Below are positions 46,357-57,398 of a DNA stretch of 64,000 nt, one piece after another. Every line of letters begins with the position of its first letter. Positions within the stretch are counted from its first letter, which is position 1. Location of the stretch: positions 3,348,001 through 3,412,000 of the forward strand of contig JAEILZ010000005.1 in NCBI GenBank assembly GCA_018873225.1, given 5' to 3'. The notes under the pieces were generated by a model. The model worked only from the letters and a program-made list of their open reading frames with translations, was not told where the DNA came from and made no database searches. This DNA comes from [Phialemoniopsis] sp. UDSM-2020. Lineage: Eukaryota > Ascomycota > Sordariomycetes > Thyridiales > Thyridiaceae. A program made the translations under genes and the position numbers.

Positions 46357-49163
46357 GCCAAGATCATGATGCCTAGACTCTCCTGGTGAAGTCGGTCCTG
46401 TTGATGTTCAGAACTGCGAGTATCGTCTCAACTAAACTTGTCGTTGCATACTTATCAGTTCAAGTTGAATAGGAGGTGCGATTGAGAACGCCAAGTAGAG
46501 TAATAAAACACACTCTTGCCCCAGGCAGTTGTCATTCAAACTTTTCAACATTGACCGTAACACACTAGAGATTAGTCCGTGTGGACATCTCCTGCCTTAC
46601 TACGTTCAACGTCATCACCAGTCATCAATATTACCTCGGTCCAGACTCCGCTGGGTCGGGTTGTCGGGTAACCTTGTCGGTCGTTCCGTCCTCGGAATGT
46701 CAACCTTCACTCCCGATTAGGTCCTAGTGGCTTCCCTCCACTTACGCTCTCACGGAAAGCTTGACAACATGGCCGATGCTTGCCGAAGTCCAACTCCCGT
46801 GGGGGTCAGATAGCTCAGTGAGCAGACGTATGTTGCACGATTTGAGGTGTGGATTGACGCGTAGCGCTAGGAAAAGAACATGGAGCTCCAGCATGGCCTG
46901 AGTTCTAGTATCAGCCCGGACTTGATCCCGTGAATGATAAGACCAAGATTGGGTATCAACCTGGGAGTATCGGATGAACGATCCGTGCTGTGAGGTCTTG
47001 CCACTGCCAATAGGCTTCTCTGTACTAAAAATACCTGCGAGATCCTCGGGGTGGCACAGGTTGCATCGGTTGGGGTCGTTGTGTAGGCCATAAAGGGTTC
47101 AAACCTTTCAGGTCCGATCGGGTTGCGTCAGCGGGCCAAAGTTGATTATTGGTTTGGTGGGCTCCGAGTCATTTTGATTGTTAGCTGCATTGGGTACTCG
47201 ATCTACGATCTGGAGGTCATGTCAAGGCCCGGGAAGGCGGCTCGAGACTGGTGGCGCTTATGCTGCCTCCGCCCCTACAACATTGGTGTGAGGCTCTGCT
47301 CAGCTTGATCACCGCCGTGGCCCAGACTGGCAGTATACGAAGCATTACAAGACCATGATTCATGCAAAGCCAGAGAATCCGCATTGACCCCAGTGGAATC
47401 TTCATAGACGACTAGCTCGTTGCGAAAGCACAACGAACCCGCTGTGCCCCTGATTTGAGAAAATTCCATCCATGCATTCGGGTTATCACCGTTCTACGAG
47501 CAGCTATCCAACGATGGAGATCTACGAAACCTGTGTTTCGTGTTTCGGAAATGAGAACGACCCCGTTTCGCGAGCGGCTGGCCAGGCGTGGGACCCAATA
47601 TCGATAAATTGCACAGGTCCTGGTAACCAACATGCGTACTGTCCCACTAGCCAGGTTAGGACAGCGCTGATCTTATGAACATCAGAGCTTGTGCCCTCTT
47701 GGCGACAGCGGGCCAGCACACACAAGCCTTTTTTCGGTTGCATTTCAATCAAAACAAATTGGATCACGCACTGGAAAACTCCTCATGGGTCTCCCGATTG
47801 CTAGGCCCTGTCTCTGGAACCTGGATTTCGGGAACGCTGATCCCTCTCCTGTTTTTTCTACGGCACAGATGCCTAAATATTGGAAGAGAAGATGCTTGAT
47901 TCTTTCTTTTCCATCCCTTCCGCTGAGCTAACCCGTTTGCGTAATGCGGGGAGATGTGCCGAAGGAGGGCGGACGGACCCTGGCATGAATCCGGGGCGCG
48001 ATCTTCTAGGCTTTGCTGATTGATCGACTCATCAGCACCCCGGACTGCGTCGCGAACCTTATCGTCCAGAAGGGCTAAGCCTTGGCGGTAGGAATATGGG
48101 CAGCCAAGCGGCAGTTCGGAGCGTAGAAACGGTCGCAATGAGACCATCGTGGGAAGGTGCAGGCAGTCAGATGCGAGGAAAGCAGACGCGTGATGAGTCT
48201 TGATGGCTGCTGAACACTTGAGACACTCGGACCTGGCCTCTTTCAGTGAACCAGACCGAAACAGCGAATGGTTGCGAGCCGCTGGGGCGAAAAGCGTGCG
48301 CGCATGTGCAGACCGGATTGCTCGCCTACGAGACTAACATCACTCGGGAATAGTTGCATTCGGCGGAGGGCCTCCGTGCCGAAACACTGCCAGGAACGAA
48401 AAGGCCTCCAATGAGCACGCCACGGCCTTGTCCCACTTTGGCAGGTTTAATTTATTTCGACGACTCGACCGCTCGATTTCTCCGGGTCGGCCACCACCTC
48501 GACCACCTCTGGCGTCACATCGCCTTTTCGTCCCCTGCTACTTTTGGTCATTGCCAGGACCGTCATCGTGCGCGTCGATAGGCGAACCCCAACTCGGCCT
48601 CCAATGAGCTAGACTACCCCAAGCTTCCCTTGCTTCTCCAATCCCTTGGCGGTTGGGCGATGAGGGGCGCACACGCCATGACTAACGACCAAGTCGGTAT
48701 CCCATGATGCTTGGCGCGTTCCAGCGCCCGGTCAGTCTGCTGTCTCCCTCCCATGTACGATCTTTGGCTCACTAGTCGTAGCACGAGCTAAGTCTTGTGG
48801 CACTGGGCTATCCGGACCACTCGAGAGTCTTGAGATGCGAGCGGCCCGGTATCCGTCGGAGACTCTCCTAACGCGCACCTTTCATGGCGGGAGACAAGAA
48901 ATGAGGGCACGGAGTCTCATTCCCGACCCAGGCCAGAGCTAGGCGCGGATCCCGTTTGTCCTGGTAATTCGTTGGTCTTTTTCCACAACTCTCGGATCTC
49001 GAATCTGCTTCCCGTCGCTCACTTGGCAAGAAGTTTGTATATAACGACTGGCTCCCGGCATCCAAATATCACATATCTCCTTTCTTCATCCACCACCAGC
49101 TCACACTCCTTCTTCGTGTCTACAGTCTGAACTTCGACGTCCCTTTCGTCTCTACTTTTCAAG
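46357..49163. other. Long intergenic / cbh1 upstream region
   Basis: 2.8 kb with no gene I can support. The region holds a GGCTAA motif at 48073-48078 (about 1.1 kb upstream of the cellulase) and a TATATAA box at 49038-49044. Short frames such as that at 47764-48147 (-) lack domain character. A T-arm-like hairpin near 47,090-47,110 has no matching acceptor stem. Confidence 0.45.
49038..49044 (+). promoter_or_regulatory. TATA box of the cellobiohydrolase gene
   Basis: TATATAA 120 bp upstream of the ATG at 49164. A CT-rich leader follows it, as in strongly expressed fungal cellulase genes. Confidence 0.55.
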
Positions 49164-50831
49164 ATGCTCCGCAAGCTTACCGCCATCGCGGCCCTGCTGG
49201 CTACCGCCCAGGCGCAGTCAGTATGCACACTCCAGACTGAGACCCACCCCAAGATGTCATGGCAGAAGTGCAGCTCCGGCGGCTCCTGCTCGACCGTCCA
49301 GGGCTCCGTCGTCGTCGACGCCAACTGGCGGTGGACCCACAGCACCTCGGGCGCCACCAACTGCTACACCGGCAACAAGTGGGACTCGTCCGTCTGCTCG
49401 ACCGACAAGGAGTGCGGCACCAAGTGCTGCGTCGACGGCGCCGACTACCAGGCCACCTACGGCATCCAGACCAGCGGTGATGCCCTGACCCTCAAGTTCG
49501 TCCAGACCAACGCCAACGGCAAGAACATTGGTTCTCGCACGTACCTCATGGAGTCGGACACAAAGTACCAGATGTTCAACCTCCTCAACAACGAGTTCAC
49601 CTTTGACGTGGATGTCTCCAACCTGCCTGTAAGTTACTTTGACTCTACTGGTCTAATCTCAGAGCCCTAGCTGATCTAGTTTCAACTTCTAGTGCGGCCT
49701 GAACGGTGCTCTGTACTTTGTTGCTATGGACGCCGATGGTGGTCTGGCCAAGTACCCGACCAACAAGGCCGGCGCCAAGTACGGTACCGGTTACTGCGAT
49801 GCCCAGTGCCCCCGTGACCTGAAGTTCATCAACGGCGAGGCCAACATCGAGGGCTGGCAGGGCTCCTCCAACGACGCCAACGCCGGTGTCGGCAACTACG
49901 GCTCCTGCTGCGCCGAGATGGACATCTGGGAGGCCAACAGCATCTCTACCGCCTACACCCCCCACCCCTGCGACACCTCTGGCCAGCACCGGTGCACGGG
50001 CGACAGCTGCGGCGGCACCTACTCGAGCGACCGCTACGGCGGCGACTGCGATCCCGACGGATGCGACTTCAACTCGTACCGCATGGGCGTCAAGGACTTC
50101 TACGGCCCCGGCATGACCGTCGACACCAAGAAGAAGTTCACCGTCGTCACGCAGTTCCTGACCAACAGCGCCGGCGACCTGTCCGAGATCAAGCGCTTCT
50201 ACGTGCAGGGCGGCAAGGTCATCGCCAACTCCAACAGCGCCGTCTCGGGCGTCTCGGGCAACTCGGTCACGACCGCCTTCTGCGACGCGCAAAAGGTGGC
50301 GTTCGGCGACCAGGACATCTTCAAGCAGCACGGCGGCCTGAAGCAAATGGGCGTCGGCATGAAGGCCGGCATGGTCCTCGTCATGTCCCTGTGGGACGAC
50401 CACTACGCCAACATGCTGTGGCTCGACTCGACCTACCCCGTCGACTCGACCAAGCCCGGCGCGGCCCGCGGCACCTGCGCCACCACCTCTGGTGTCCCTG
50501 CTGACATCGAGGCCAGCATCCCTAACTCGAGCGTCGTCTACTCCAACATCAAGTTCGGCCCCATCAACTCGACCTACGGCTCGTCCACTGGTGGTGGTGA
50601 TGGTGGCAACACCGGCGGTGGCGACAACGGTGGCGGTAACACTGGCGGTGGCAGCGGTGGTGAGGCTGCTCACTGGGCTCAGTGCGGCGGCAACGGTTAC
50701 ACCGGCCCGACCACCTGCGCCAGCCCCTACACCTGCAACAAGGTCAACGACTGTAAGTCATGATCTCCTACCATAGACCCTTGTGGATTCACATGCTAAC
50801 CTTCCAAACAGGGTACTCGCAGTGCCTGTAA
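49164..50831 (+). CDS. cbh1: GH7 cellobiohydrolase I with CBM1
   Basis: 514-aa secreted cellobiohydrolase that acts processively from cellulose reducing ends. Exons are 49164-49628, 49693-50752 and 50812-50831, exactly 515 codons. [17 protein letters not shown](Q) is the signal peptide and [18 protein letters not shown] the mature start. The catalytic motif EMDIWEAN places the nucleophile at Glu230, Asp at 232 and acid/base at Glu235, i.e. 212/214/217 of the mature chain as in Trichoderma Cel7A. A Gly/Asn-rich linker ([20 protein letters not shown]) leads to a CBM1 ([16 protein letters not shown]...), whose last residues WYSQCL come from a 20-nt final exon. Skipping the last intron would lose the CBM aromatic and final Cys. 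The linker is poor in Ser/Thr/Pro, unlike the O-glycosylated linkers usual for this enzyme. Confidence 0.98.
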
Positions 50832-51027
50832 GCGACACCTGTTCTTGAGGTAGTTGCACAGCTCTGAGTGCATTTGGCCATGCCTTCACGACAATCCCCG
50901 AGGCATGATTGGGGGTTGGAAGAAGTAAAATTGCATCACTATCGCACATCTTGCATCTGTATATAGTTTCTCGATCTTATTTGATCAGCTAGTATATATT
51001 TTTATCATTCGAAAACAGAACAGTGAA

Positions 51028-51593
51028 CTATGTTTTGATCTTCATCTTTTTGCCTTCCGAGTCTGCCTTCAAAGGGGTCATGTAATCAGTCTCTTTGACA
51101 ATCTTCCAGCCAAGAACCCCTGTCTTTGATTCCGATAAATCTCCTTCCCATTTCTCCCCTTCTCCCTCCCATCGCCACCACTGTAACGCTGCCCCTCTGA
51201 CTGTGTTTGTCTGGCCTGCCTTGAGACCCAGGGCTGGTTCGTCATCGCTCACCGTCACCGTAAGGAGCATCTCCCACGTGACAAATTCAGGGCTATCCCC
51301 ATAAGTAGCTTGCTCGAGAATAGTCAAATCACGCATAAGGCTGGTGGACTTTGTGAAGAACGCATGTGTTGTAGACTTGCTCATGGCATATTCGTCCATC
51401 GCTAGCAGTATTGAGGTCAGTACCGTTGCTATGACATAGTTACGATAGCCCAACACATACCAACGTCATTGAATTCCAAGTCTTCGGAGTGCCAAGAGGC
51501 TATCTCGTCTGCAGAGCGATTCTCGAATGCCCTTCCATACATCAATGATCGGGCGTCGATCAGCTTTCGTGTGTTTTCCTTGGCAATGCTCAT
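51028..51593 (-). CDS. SnoaL/NTF2-like protein
   Basis: 168-aa predicted protein in two exons, 51593-51461 and 51401-51028, around a 59-bp intron (GTATGT donor, CTGAC branch, GCTAG acceptor), exactly 169 codons. The pattern is that of the NTF2-like/SnoaL fold: an N-terminal helix (ENTRKLIDARSLMYGRAF), a short ASWHSEDLEFND strand region, a helix with FFTKSTSLM, then strands TWEMLLTVTV and AALQWWRWEGE. Such proteins can be small hydrolases, cyclases or ligand-binding proteins; no active-site pair can be assigned here. No signal peptide, so cytosolic. It lies tail-to-tail with the cellobiohydrolase, 196 bp apart. Confidence 0.65.
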
Positions 51594-52057
51594 GGTTTCA
51601 ATTCACAGGTTGAAGTCAATTGTCTTCATTCCATCCGTCGCATGAACTATCGCAATGTTTGTTGACATTAAGTATCTGGACTGATGGGATTGCGTGGTCT
51701 AAGTCCGGCGCGGAAGAGATGCGGCCGCCTCGCAAATAGCGGCGTTTAAGTCCGGGCTGCAACATATCACCCAAATGAGACATCCTCGAAAAGTCTAGGA
51801 GTATCTAACACCAAGAGGACTAACTTCACCGAGGATGTAAGAATTCAGTGAGACTCTCGAGTAGCAAGCTTTCAAGATCAACACAAAGGCATAACCTTTT
51901 TTATGTAGCATCAAGCCTAATCGATATTTATTTCCTGAACAGTTACCGCCATTGCGATATCTTAACTTCGGGTGCCTTTCCATCAGACAGTATCTCAGCA
52001 CTTGACATATGTCTTTCTGATGCGCCACTGAAGAGTAAAGTTCAAGTACTAGGCTCC
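51594..52057. other. Intergenic region
   Basis: 464 bp between the SnoaL-like gene and the upstream defensin-like gene, both minus strand. It serves as promoter for the former and 3' region for the latter; no other signal. Confidence 0.45.
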
Positions 52058-52495
52058 TTACGAGCAGCTGGTATTGATACACACTCCCGAGTGATCGAAG
52101 CAGTCGCAGTGGCACTTGTTCTTGCTGTCGCACCACGAGTTGCAGTAGTTCAGTGCGAAGCAGTGCGTGAAGCAAGCCAGGCCCTGGCTCACCGTGTCCA
52201 GGTTGCAGGTGACACGCTTGTCAAGCGGGTTAGGCGTGCGGCCCTTGATGGCAGGGGAGGTGTCCTGGCTGGGCAGGTCGACCTAATTATTGAACATGGT
52301 CAGCAAAAGATCTAGTACATATTGGTGTGAAGAACTTACGACAGGGGCGTCATCAATGTGCCCTTGTTCACAGGAGATTTGACCTGACTCTTCGTTTCCG
52401 GTGCAAGTTACGTCCCGGTCCGGAGAGTAGAACTTTGTCTCGGCCTGGACGGCGACGAGAAGAGTGGCAACGATGGAGAGAATGGAGAACTTCAT
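52058..52495 (-). CDS. Secreted defensin-like cysteine-rich peptide precursor
   Basis: 126-aa precursor in two phase-0 exons, 52495-52340 and 52282-52058, around a 57-bp intron (GTAAGT, GCTGACC branch, AATTAG). MKFSILSIVATLLVAVQA is the signal peptide. A propeptide of about 57 residues with two Cys of its own ends in DKR, a Kex2-type site. The mature part is about 51 residues with ten Cys. It contains C-x10-C-x3-C-x9-C-x5-C-x-C (LACFTHC, SWC, KCHC), the spacing of CS-alpha-beta defensins, plus extra Cys in NYC and HCDC and two near the C-terminus. This suggests an antimicrobial peptide related in design to fungal defensins; activity is inferred. The stop is TAA at 52058. A strong TATA box precedes it. 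Confidence 0.78.
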
Positions 52496-54221
52496 TATGA
52501 GATATAGAGAGAAGATGTTGTAATGAGGCCTCGGAAGAATACTGATATGGATAGATGCATAGGAACATCATATCTGGGTGGTTGAGGACGGGCTTTATAT
52601 AGACAACTTACAGAACAAGCTATCTACCTCGAGCATGAATTACGCTGAGGTTTTGATGTAGTCTTCCTGAACTGCCTGATGTCTCCACGAAGTCTGCGTC
52701 CAATATGCCTTGCCCCAATCCGTTAAAGGCAGTGATGTTCTATGAGCACAGATGAGCAAGATTGGGGAGTCCTGTTTCACGGCTTGCGAACACGAGTCTG
52801 TCCATGCGCAGGAAAGATCGACATTTTGGAAAAAAGACTGGGACGCCCGAGTATATTCCATGCTCCATGGCACTGCAGTGAACCATGGTCTACACGAAGA
52901 TGAGACCCGAAAATTATGGAAAGTTCTCCCAGGTCCAGGTATACGTAGAATGACGCTGTCACAGTTAGCTTAGCCCACAAACCCCATAAGATCGACGTTG
53001 CACCCTGACAAATTTTCAACACGAGGAACAAGCATGCTCGAAGATAACCTGTCAGGGATTGTCCAATCATAGAACACAATTGAGCACCTGCTCCTCGCCG
53101 GATCCGCAAACAAGGCGAACCAAGAGGTTACGATGCGGAGGAGTGAAGATCATTGATGAATATGCGTGTATCATTCTTTAGGGTCTGTTTCTTTCAGCTT
53201 TGTCGATCGTGGATCAAACTGTGGGGTTGCCGAGGCAAAGAGGTTGCAGTCCACTGATCAACGCTTCACTCGTACGAGAGATGCGACTTTAAGAGGATTG
53301 AGTTGTTAAAGCATGTCACCACTGACCACATTCATTAGTTGAAAAGTAATAATTGGTTAAGTTGTGTGATTAGCATTTTCCTCACGGAGCTCGCAGGCTT
53401 GATCCGATCCTGAGAAAGCCTACAGCCACTGGTCCAGTAAAGGTAGCTTGCGGCGCAGCACCGTTATGGCATTGAGTGTGCAGACTCGCGGACGTCATCG
53501 AAAGGAGTGGCCTTCCAGGTCAACGAGCTTGGCGATCATCGCTCCAACAGTGACCGATGCACAGCATTGACGTCGGATCCGAACTTCCGCTGTCCAATTT
53601 CGCGCTCAGATCATGGGGACGGCACCGGCTGGACCTGAGAACAGTACTCGAACATGTGGCGAGGCGCCACTGGTTCGCCCCCAGTTATTCGAAGCAACAG
53701 GGTCGGCTGAAGACAGATGGCTAGTACCAAACAAGTAGAGATGTCCCAGTAGCGCAAGACATGACGATATCCATGTGGGGATCTCTCACCCCCGTACTTC
53801 AGCCCATTTCTGCAAAACATAATACACCAGCAGGAACGGGACGATTCCGTGAAAACTTGGCGAAAACGCCACAAAGCTTGGGTGAAGAGCCGCAGGATGT
53901 AGACTTTTGAGTTACCTCAAGGAGAACATCCTCCGGACACACCATCAAGGGCATTCTCTTGACCAACGTTTCATGGCCTGTCTATGCCCGGTATCACGCA
54001 CAGGTACTAGGTATTCAACATGGGGATAGATTGAACATGATCACTATTTCGAACGGTACGAGATAGACTACCGCATCCTCCACATGCTATGCTGCGACAC
54101 CTAAATCTACAGATCGCCTTCTTGTTCTTTGTCTGCTGTAAGCTGATGTGCTTGCCCACTCATGGTGAAATGGTAAGGCGACCTTTGCTCTCAGGCAACA
54201 GCACTCCAATCGTCTACGCCT
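52496..54221. other. Intergenic region
   Basis: 1.7 kb between the stop of the siderophore-type transporter and the ATG of the defensin-like gene. No exon chain or domain is supported. Short frames at 52777-53109 and 53611-53874 (-) look accidental. Confidence 0.45.
52593..52601 (-). promoter_or_regulatory. TATA box of the defensin-like gene
   Basis: TATATAAAG on the minus strand, about 100 bp upstream of the ATG at 52495. It is among the best core-promoter matches in the window. Confidence 0.55.
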
Positions 54222-56176
54222 TTACCAGACCACACCCTTGGTCTGCTTCATCTTGGCAACATTTAGGTTCCTCATCATGAAGACCCAGATGAAGCCCAGT
54301 GCCATAATTCCAGTACCCGCCGCCAACATGCGGGTCTGCGAGTAGGCATAGGCCTGCTGGATGCCCAGGCGCTCGGGGGAGCCCGGCTCGTAGCTCATCT
54401 GGACCTCCAGATCGCCGTAGATGGACTCGATGTCGGGCAGCGCGGACTCGGGGAGATACCTCTCGAGAGCGGCCTCGAACGTGTTTGTCCAGATAGCTCC
54501 GGAGATGGCTCCACCGATAGCACCGCCAGTTGTGCCAGTGACGTTGAGCAGGGCCAGAGCAGCGGCAACATATTGATGGTCGACGGCCGCCAGCACCGCG
54601 AGCTGCATGCAGATGATGAACACGCTGCCGCCCATGGAGATGAAGATCTGGCACATGACCAGGTACCCGATGTACCCCGTAGGCTGGCGGAAGTAGATCA
54701 TAAGGCCCTGGGCGAGGATGTAGAGCGGGAGCCCGATCCACAGGAGCCACTTGAAGTAACCCGTCCGGCGAATACCGTAGCCCACGATGAACAAGAGCAC
54801 GCCGGAGACGACGTTGAACGTGTTCTCGACGTAGCCGGCCTGGGCGGGGCTGAGGTAGTTGACCACCTGCAGGAAGGAGGTGAAGTAGTAGTTCCAGCAG
54901 TAGTACGAGATCTGATAGGTCAAGTCCAGGAGGCAGGCGCCGATGACGGTTCTGTCGGTCAGGAAGCCGAACTTGAGGAACGGCACCGGGGCCAGAAGAA
55001 GTTCGTAGATGCCGAAACCGACTAGCAGCACGAAACCGACTACGATCATGGCGATGATATAACCCGTGCTCCATCCATCGGGCGCATCGCCGGCGATGTT
55101 GAAAGGGAGCAGGAAGATGACCAAGCCGGCGGCGAAGAGGAAGACACCGAGTCCTAAGAACAGTCAGAAACTGGCATGCGGGGGCCTGAACCCTTTGGAC
55201 GTGTGGTCTTACCGTCAAACTCGACGACATAGTACTTGATGCTCTGGAATAGAGTGCGAGCACTCTTCTCCCTCACGAGACGGCCCTGGTTCTGAGCTTT
55301 GCGGATGTTGACCTTGAGCAGTATGAACAACGGGGCGGCAACGAAAGGGAGAAGGATGGCAAAGATGCCGAAGCCCCACGGCCAACCAATAGTGTTCAGG
55401 ATGGACTCGGCCGCTGCGGATCCGGCAAAGGTCGTGATCATATAGGGCGACGACGTGAAGGCGTATGCCAGGGCACGATTTCGGAGGTTGGTCGCGTCCG
55501 CAGTCACGACGTCTATCGTGTAAATCAGACCGGTGAAGCCGACTGTGTAAAAGACCTATCTCCGTCAAACAGTCAGCGATGCAATCGCAATGACTGGGAA
55601 ATGTCTTTAGAGACGACTTACGTTTGCCGCACAGAAGGTGGACAGGTTCTGGCTGACAGCCATAAGGATCAAGCCCAGAGTCGACAAAAAGACCATCAGG
55701 AGGTACCCTTCGGCACGTCCCCAAAGATCCAGAATTTTGGCCAGCGGGATGAACACGGCTGCGGACATGCTGCTAGCGACGACGTTGACAACTGTCAGGA
55801 GTGAATGCGACTCGAAGTCACTGGTCACATATGGCGTCAAGACGCTCAGGATGGTAGTCTGGAAGGCGTTGAACAGGTAGATCATCCAGATACTAAAGAA
55901 TTTTAAGGTTAGTGGGAAACATGTTGCTGAGGAAGACTGGGGGCATTACAAGATGAAGACACAAACAAGCGATCTCTTCGACCAGCTCAGTGTCACCGCT
56001 TCCATGTCCTGCACACCGTGCTGGACGTCCTGGCTGGGGACCACATCTTCGTCAGGCTTCTCGTCGGGATTGGCTTCCTCGGGGGATGCGTTGTTGGTGT
56101 TTCCGGCCGGCAGGATCTCGTCAGCAGGCTCCTGCTTGCGCCCAAGACCAGGGCGGATCATGTCTTTGATTCCCAT
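54222..56176 (-). CDS. MFS siderophore-iron transporter (ARN/SIT family)
   Basis: 590-aa, about 14-helix transporter in four exons: 56176-55950, 55892-55622, 55555-55213 and 55153-54222, exactly 591 codons. Introns are 57, 66 and 59 bp; donor 1 is GTAATG. The order of segments fits the siderophore-iron transporter group (TC 2.A.1.16, MirB/Sit1-like): a long polar N-terminus, FIWMIYLFNAFQTTILSVLTPYVTSDF, VFYTVGFTGLIYTIDVVTAD, LAYAFTSSPYMITTFAGS, LTYQISYYCWNYYFTSFLQVV and NVTGTTGGAIGGAISGAIWTN, with a long extracellular loop near the C-terminus. It should import ferric siderophores across the plasma membrane. No GATA-type iron-regulator site was examined in detail. It has no adjacent siderophore synthase in this window. 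Confidence 0.92.
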
Positions 56177-57398
56177 GTTGGTTGATCGCTGTCTTCGAAG
56201 CGTGTTGTATTGTCGTTAAACCTCTACACAGGTTCGCGCCGAAGTATCAAGAAGCTTCCAAAGGGAGAGAAAAAATAAAGCAGCGACGAGCGTGCCTCCA
56301 TGGCCATTAAAACCTTTCCAGCCCGAGCCCACCCTTCATTCAAAAGCTCCGGAGCATCTCACCTGAGGACCCGCATCAGATAAGATTAGATCGCTGGGTG
56401 GATGCCCACGAGCGAAATCGGCTGACGATTCGCGGATAATGCGGCATCTAGACCAGGGTACAAAGCTTGAATTGTGAGGACTGAACATCAGGTGTTTGTC
56501 AAAAGGTCTGCAAGGGTGCTCGGGGCTTGCCTGGATCGGGCATTCCAGGGCGAACGGTGGACCGAATGAGAAGAGAAAAGCATGAGAGCAAATTTTCATC
56601 TAATCTGATTCGGCGCGATTGATTAGATGCGACCCCGAGACGATCCCACGTTTGGCTTGTTTGTCACAGCTTACGTTGCACCTCCACCGTTTGAAGCCAC
56701 TAAAGAAGCGCCGGTATTTCGTTATTGGCTCTCTTGACTCATGCAGGGAATTTTTCGTTGGACTAGCTGCGGCACAGTTCATTTTGGCAAGGGGTGCCAC
56801 AACAGTCTTCTGTGAGCTTGACATCCGATGGGCCGCCGAAGACATTTGGGGTCTTGGTGTCTTGGTATCGCGGCATTGAAGCTTGGCAATTGCTTGATCA
56901 TGACGACGAAGAAGCACGACAGGATGTAAAAACAGCAAGTCTCACAACCAAAGAGTCGGGAAATGATCAGGTCAGTATGATGAGATGTTCATGGCTTCTT
57001 GAATTTATTGGGTTTAATTTGGAAGTATGATAGAGATGTCAAGCTCGTCAATCTCAAGGTTATGTATGTGTATACTCCTAGGACATGCAAGGTCGACCCG
57101 CCAAGATGCCAAGGTAGACTAGGATGGTCCCTGCCCTGTCTGACATGCGTACGTCCGTACTCGTGGTCACTGCTGTCTTCTGAGGCTAGAGATCTGGACA
57201 GTAAACAAGCAAATGGGTGACAGATTAGTTGACGGTTTGCCTTCTCGATGTACCTCATTCCTCGACTGGTCACCCAAGATTATCCCACTACCGAAGCGTG
57301 CATGGATCATTCGGTCTGTTGATAATGATTTGGGTAGAGGTGATCCCAAACCGTCAACCTTTCTGATACCCACTTGGCAAGTAGTCGAACCGAAGCGA
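56177..57398. other. Intergenic region
   Basis: 1.2 kb between the siderophore-type transporter and the JEN-type transporter (both minus strand). No supported gene. Confidence 0.45.

Noticed and set aside
47064..47120. T-arm-like sequence (GGTTCAAACC) suggesting a tRNA
   Set aside because: The seven bases after the arm have no complementary 5' acceptor strand at tRNA distance, and no D-arm or anticodon arm could be drawn.
48073..48078. GGCTAA motif as an XYR1 site for the cellobiohydrolase
   Set aside because: More than 1 kb from the start codon and a single short match; too weak to call as a feature.
47940..48490. Several SYGGRG matches, possible CreA/CRE1 sites before the cellulase gene
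   Set aside because: The motif is expected about once per 256 bp on two strands, so the count seen is no higher than chance.
49645..50673. 342-codon minus-strand open frame
   Set aside because: Antisense shadow of the cellobiohydrolase, again low-complexity Ala/Val/Gly, while the sense strand has a full GH7 domain.
54214..55263. 349-codon frame overlapping the siderophore-type transporter
   Set aside because: Same strand, different frame, Arg/His/Leu-rich with no helices. The overlapping frame gives a clean transporter sequence.
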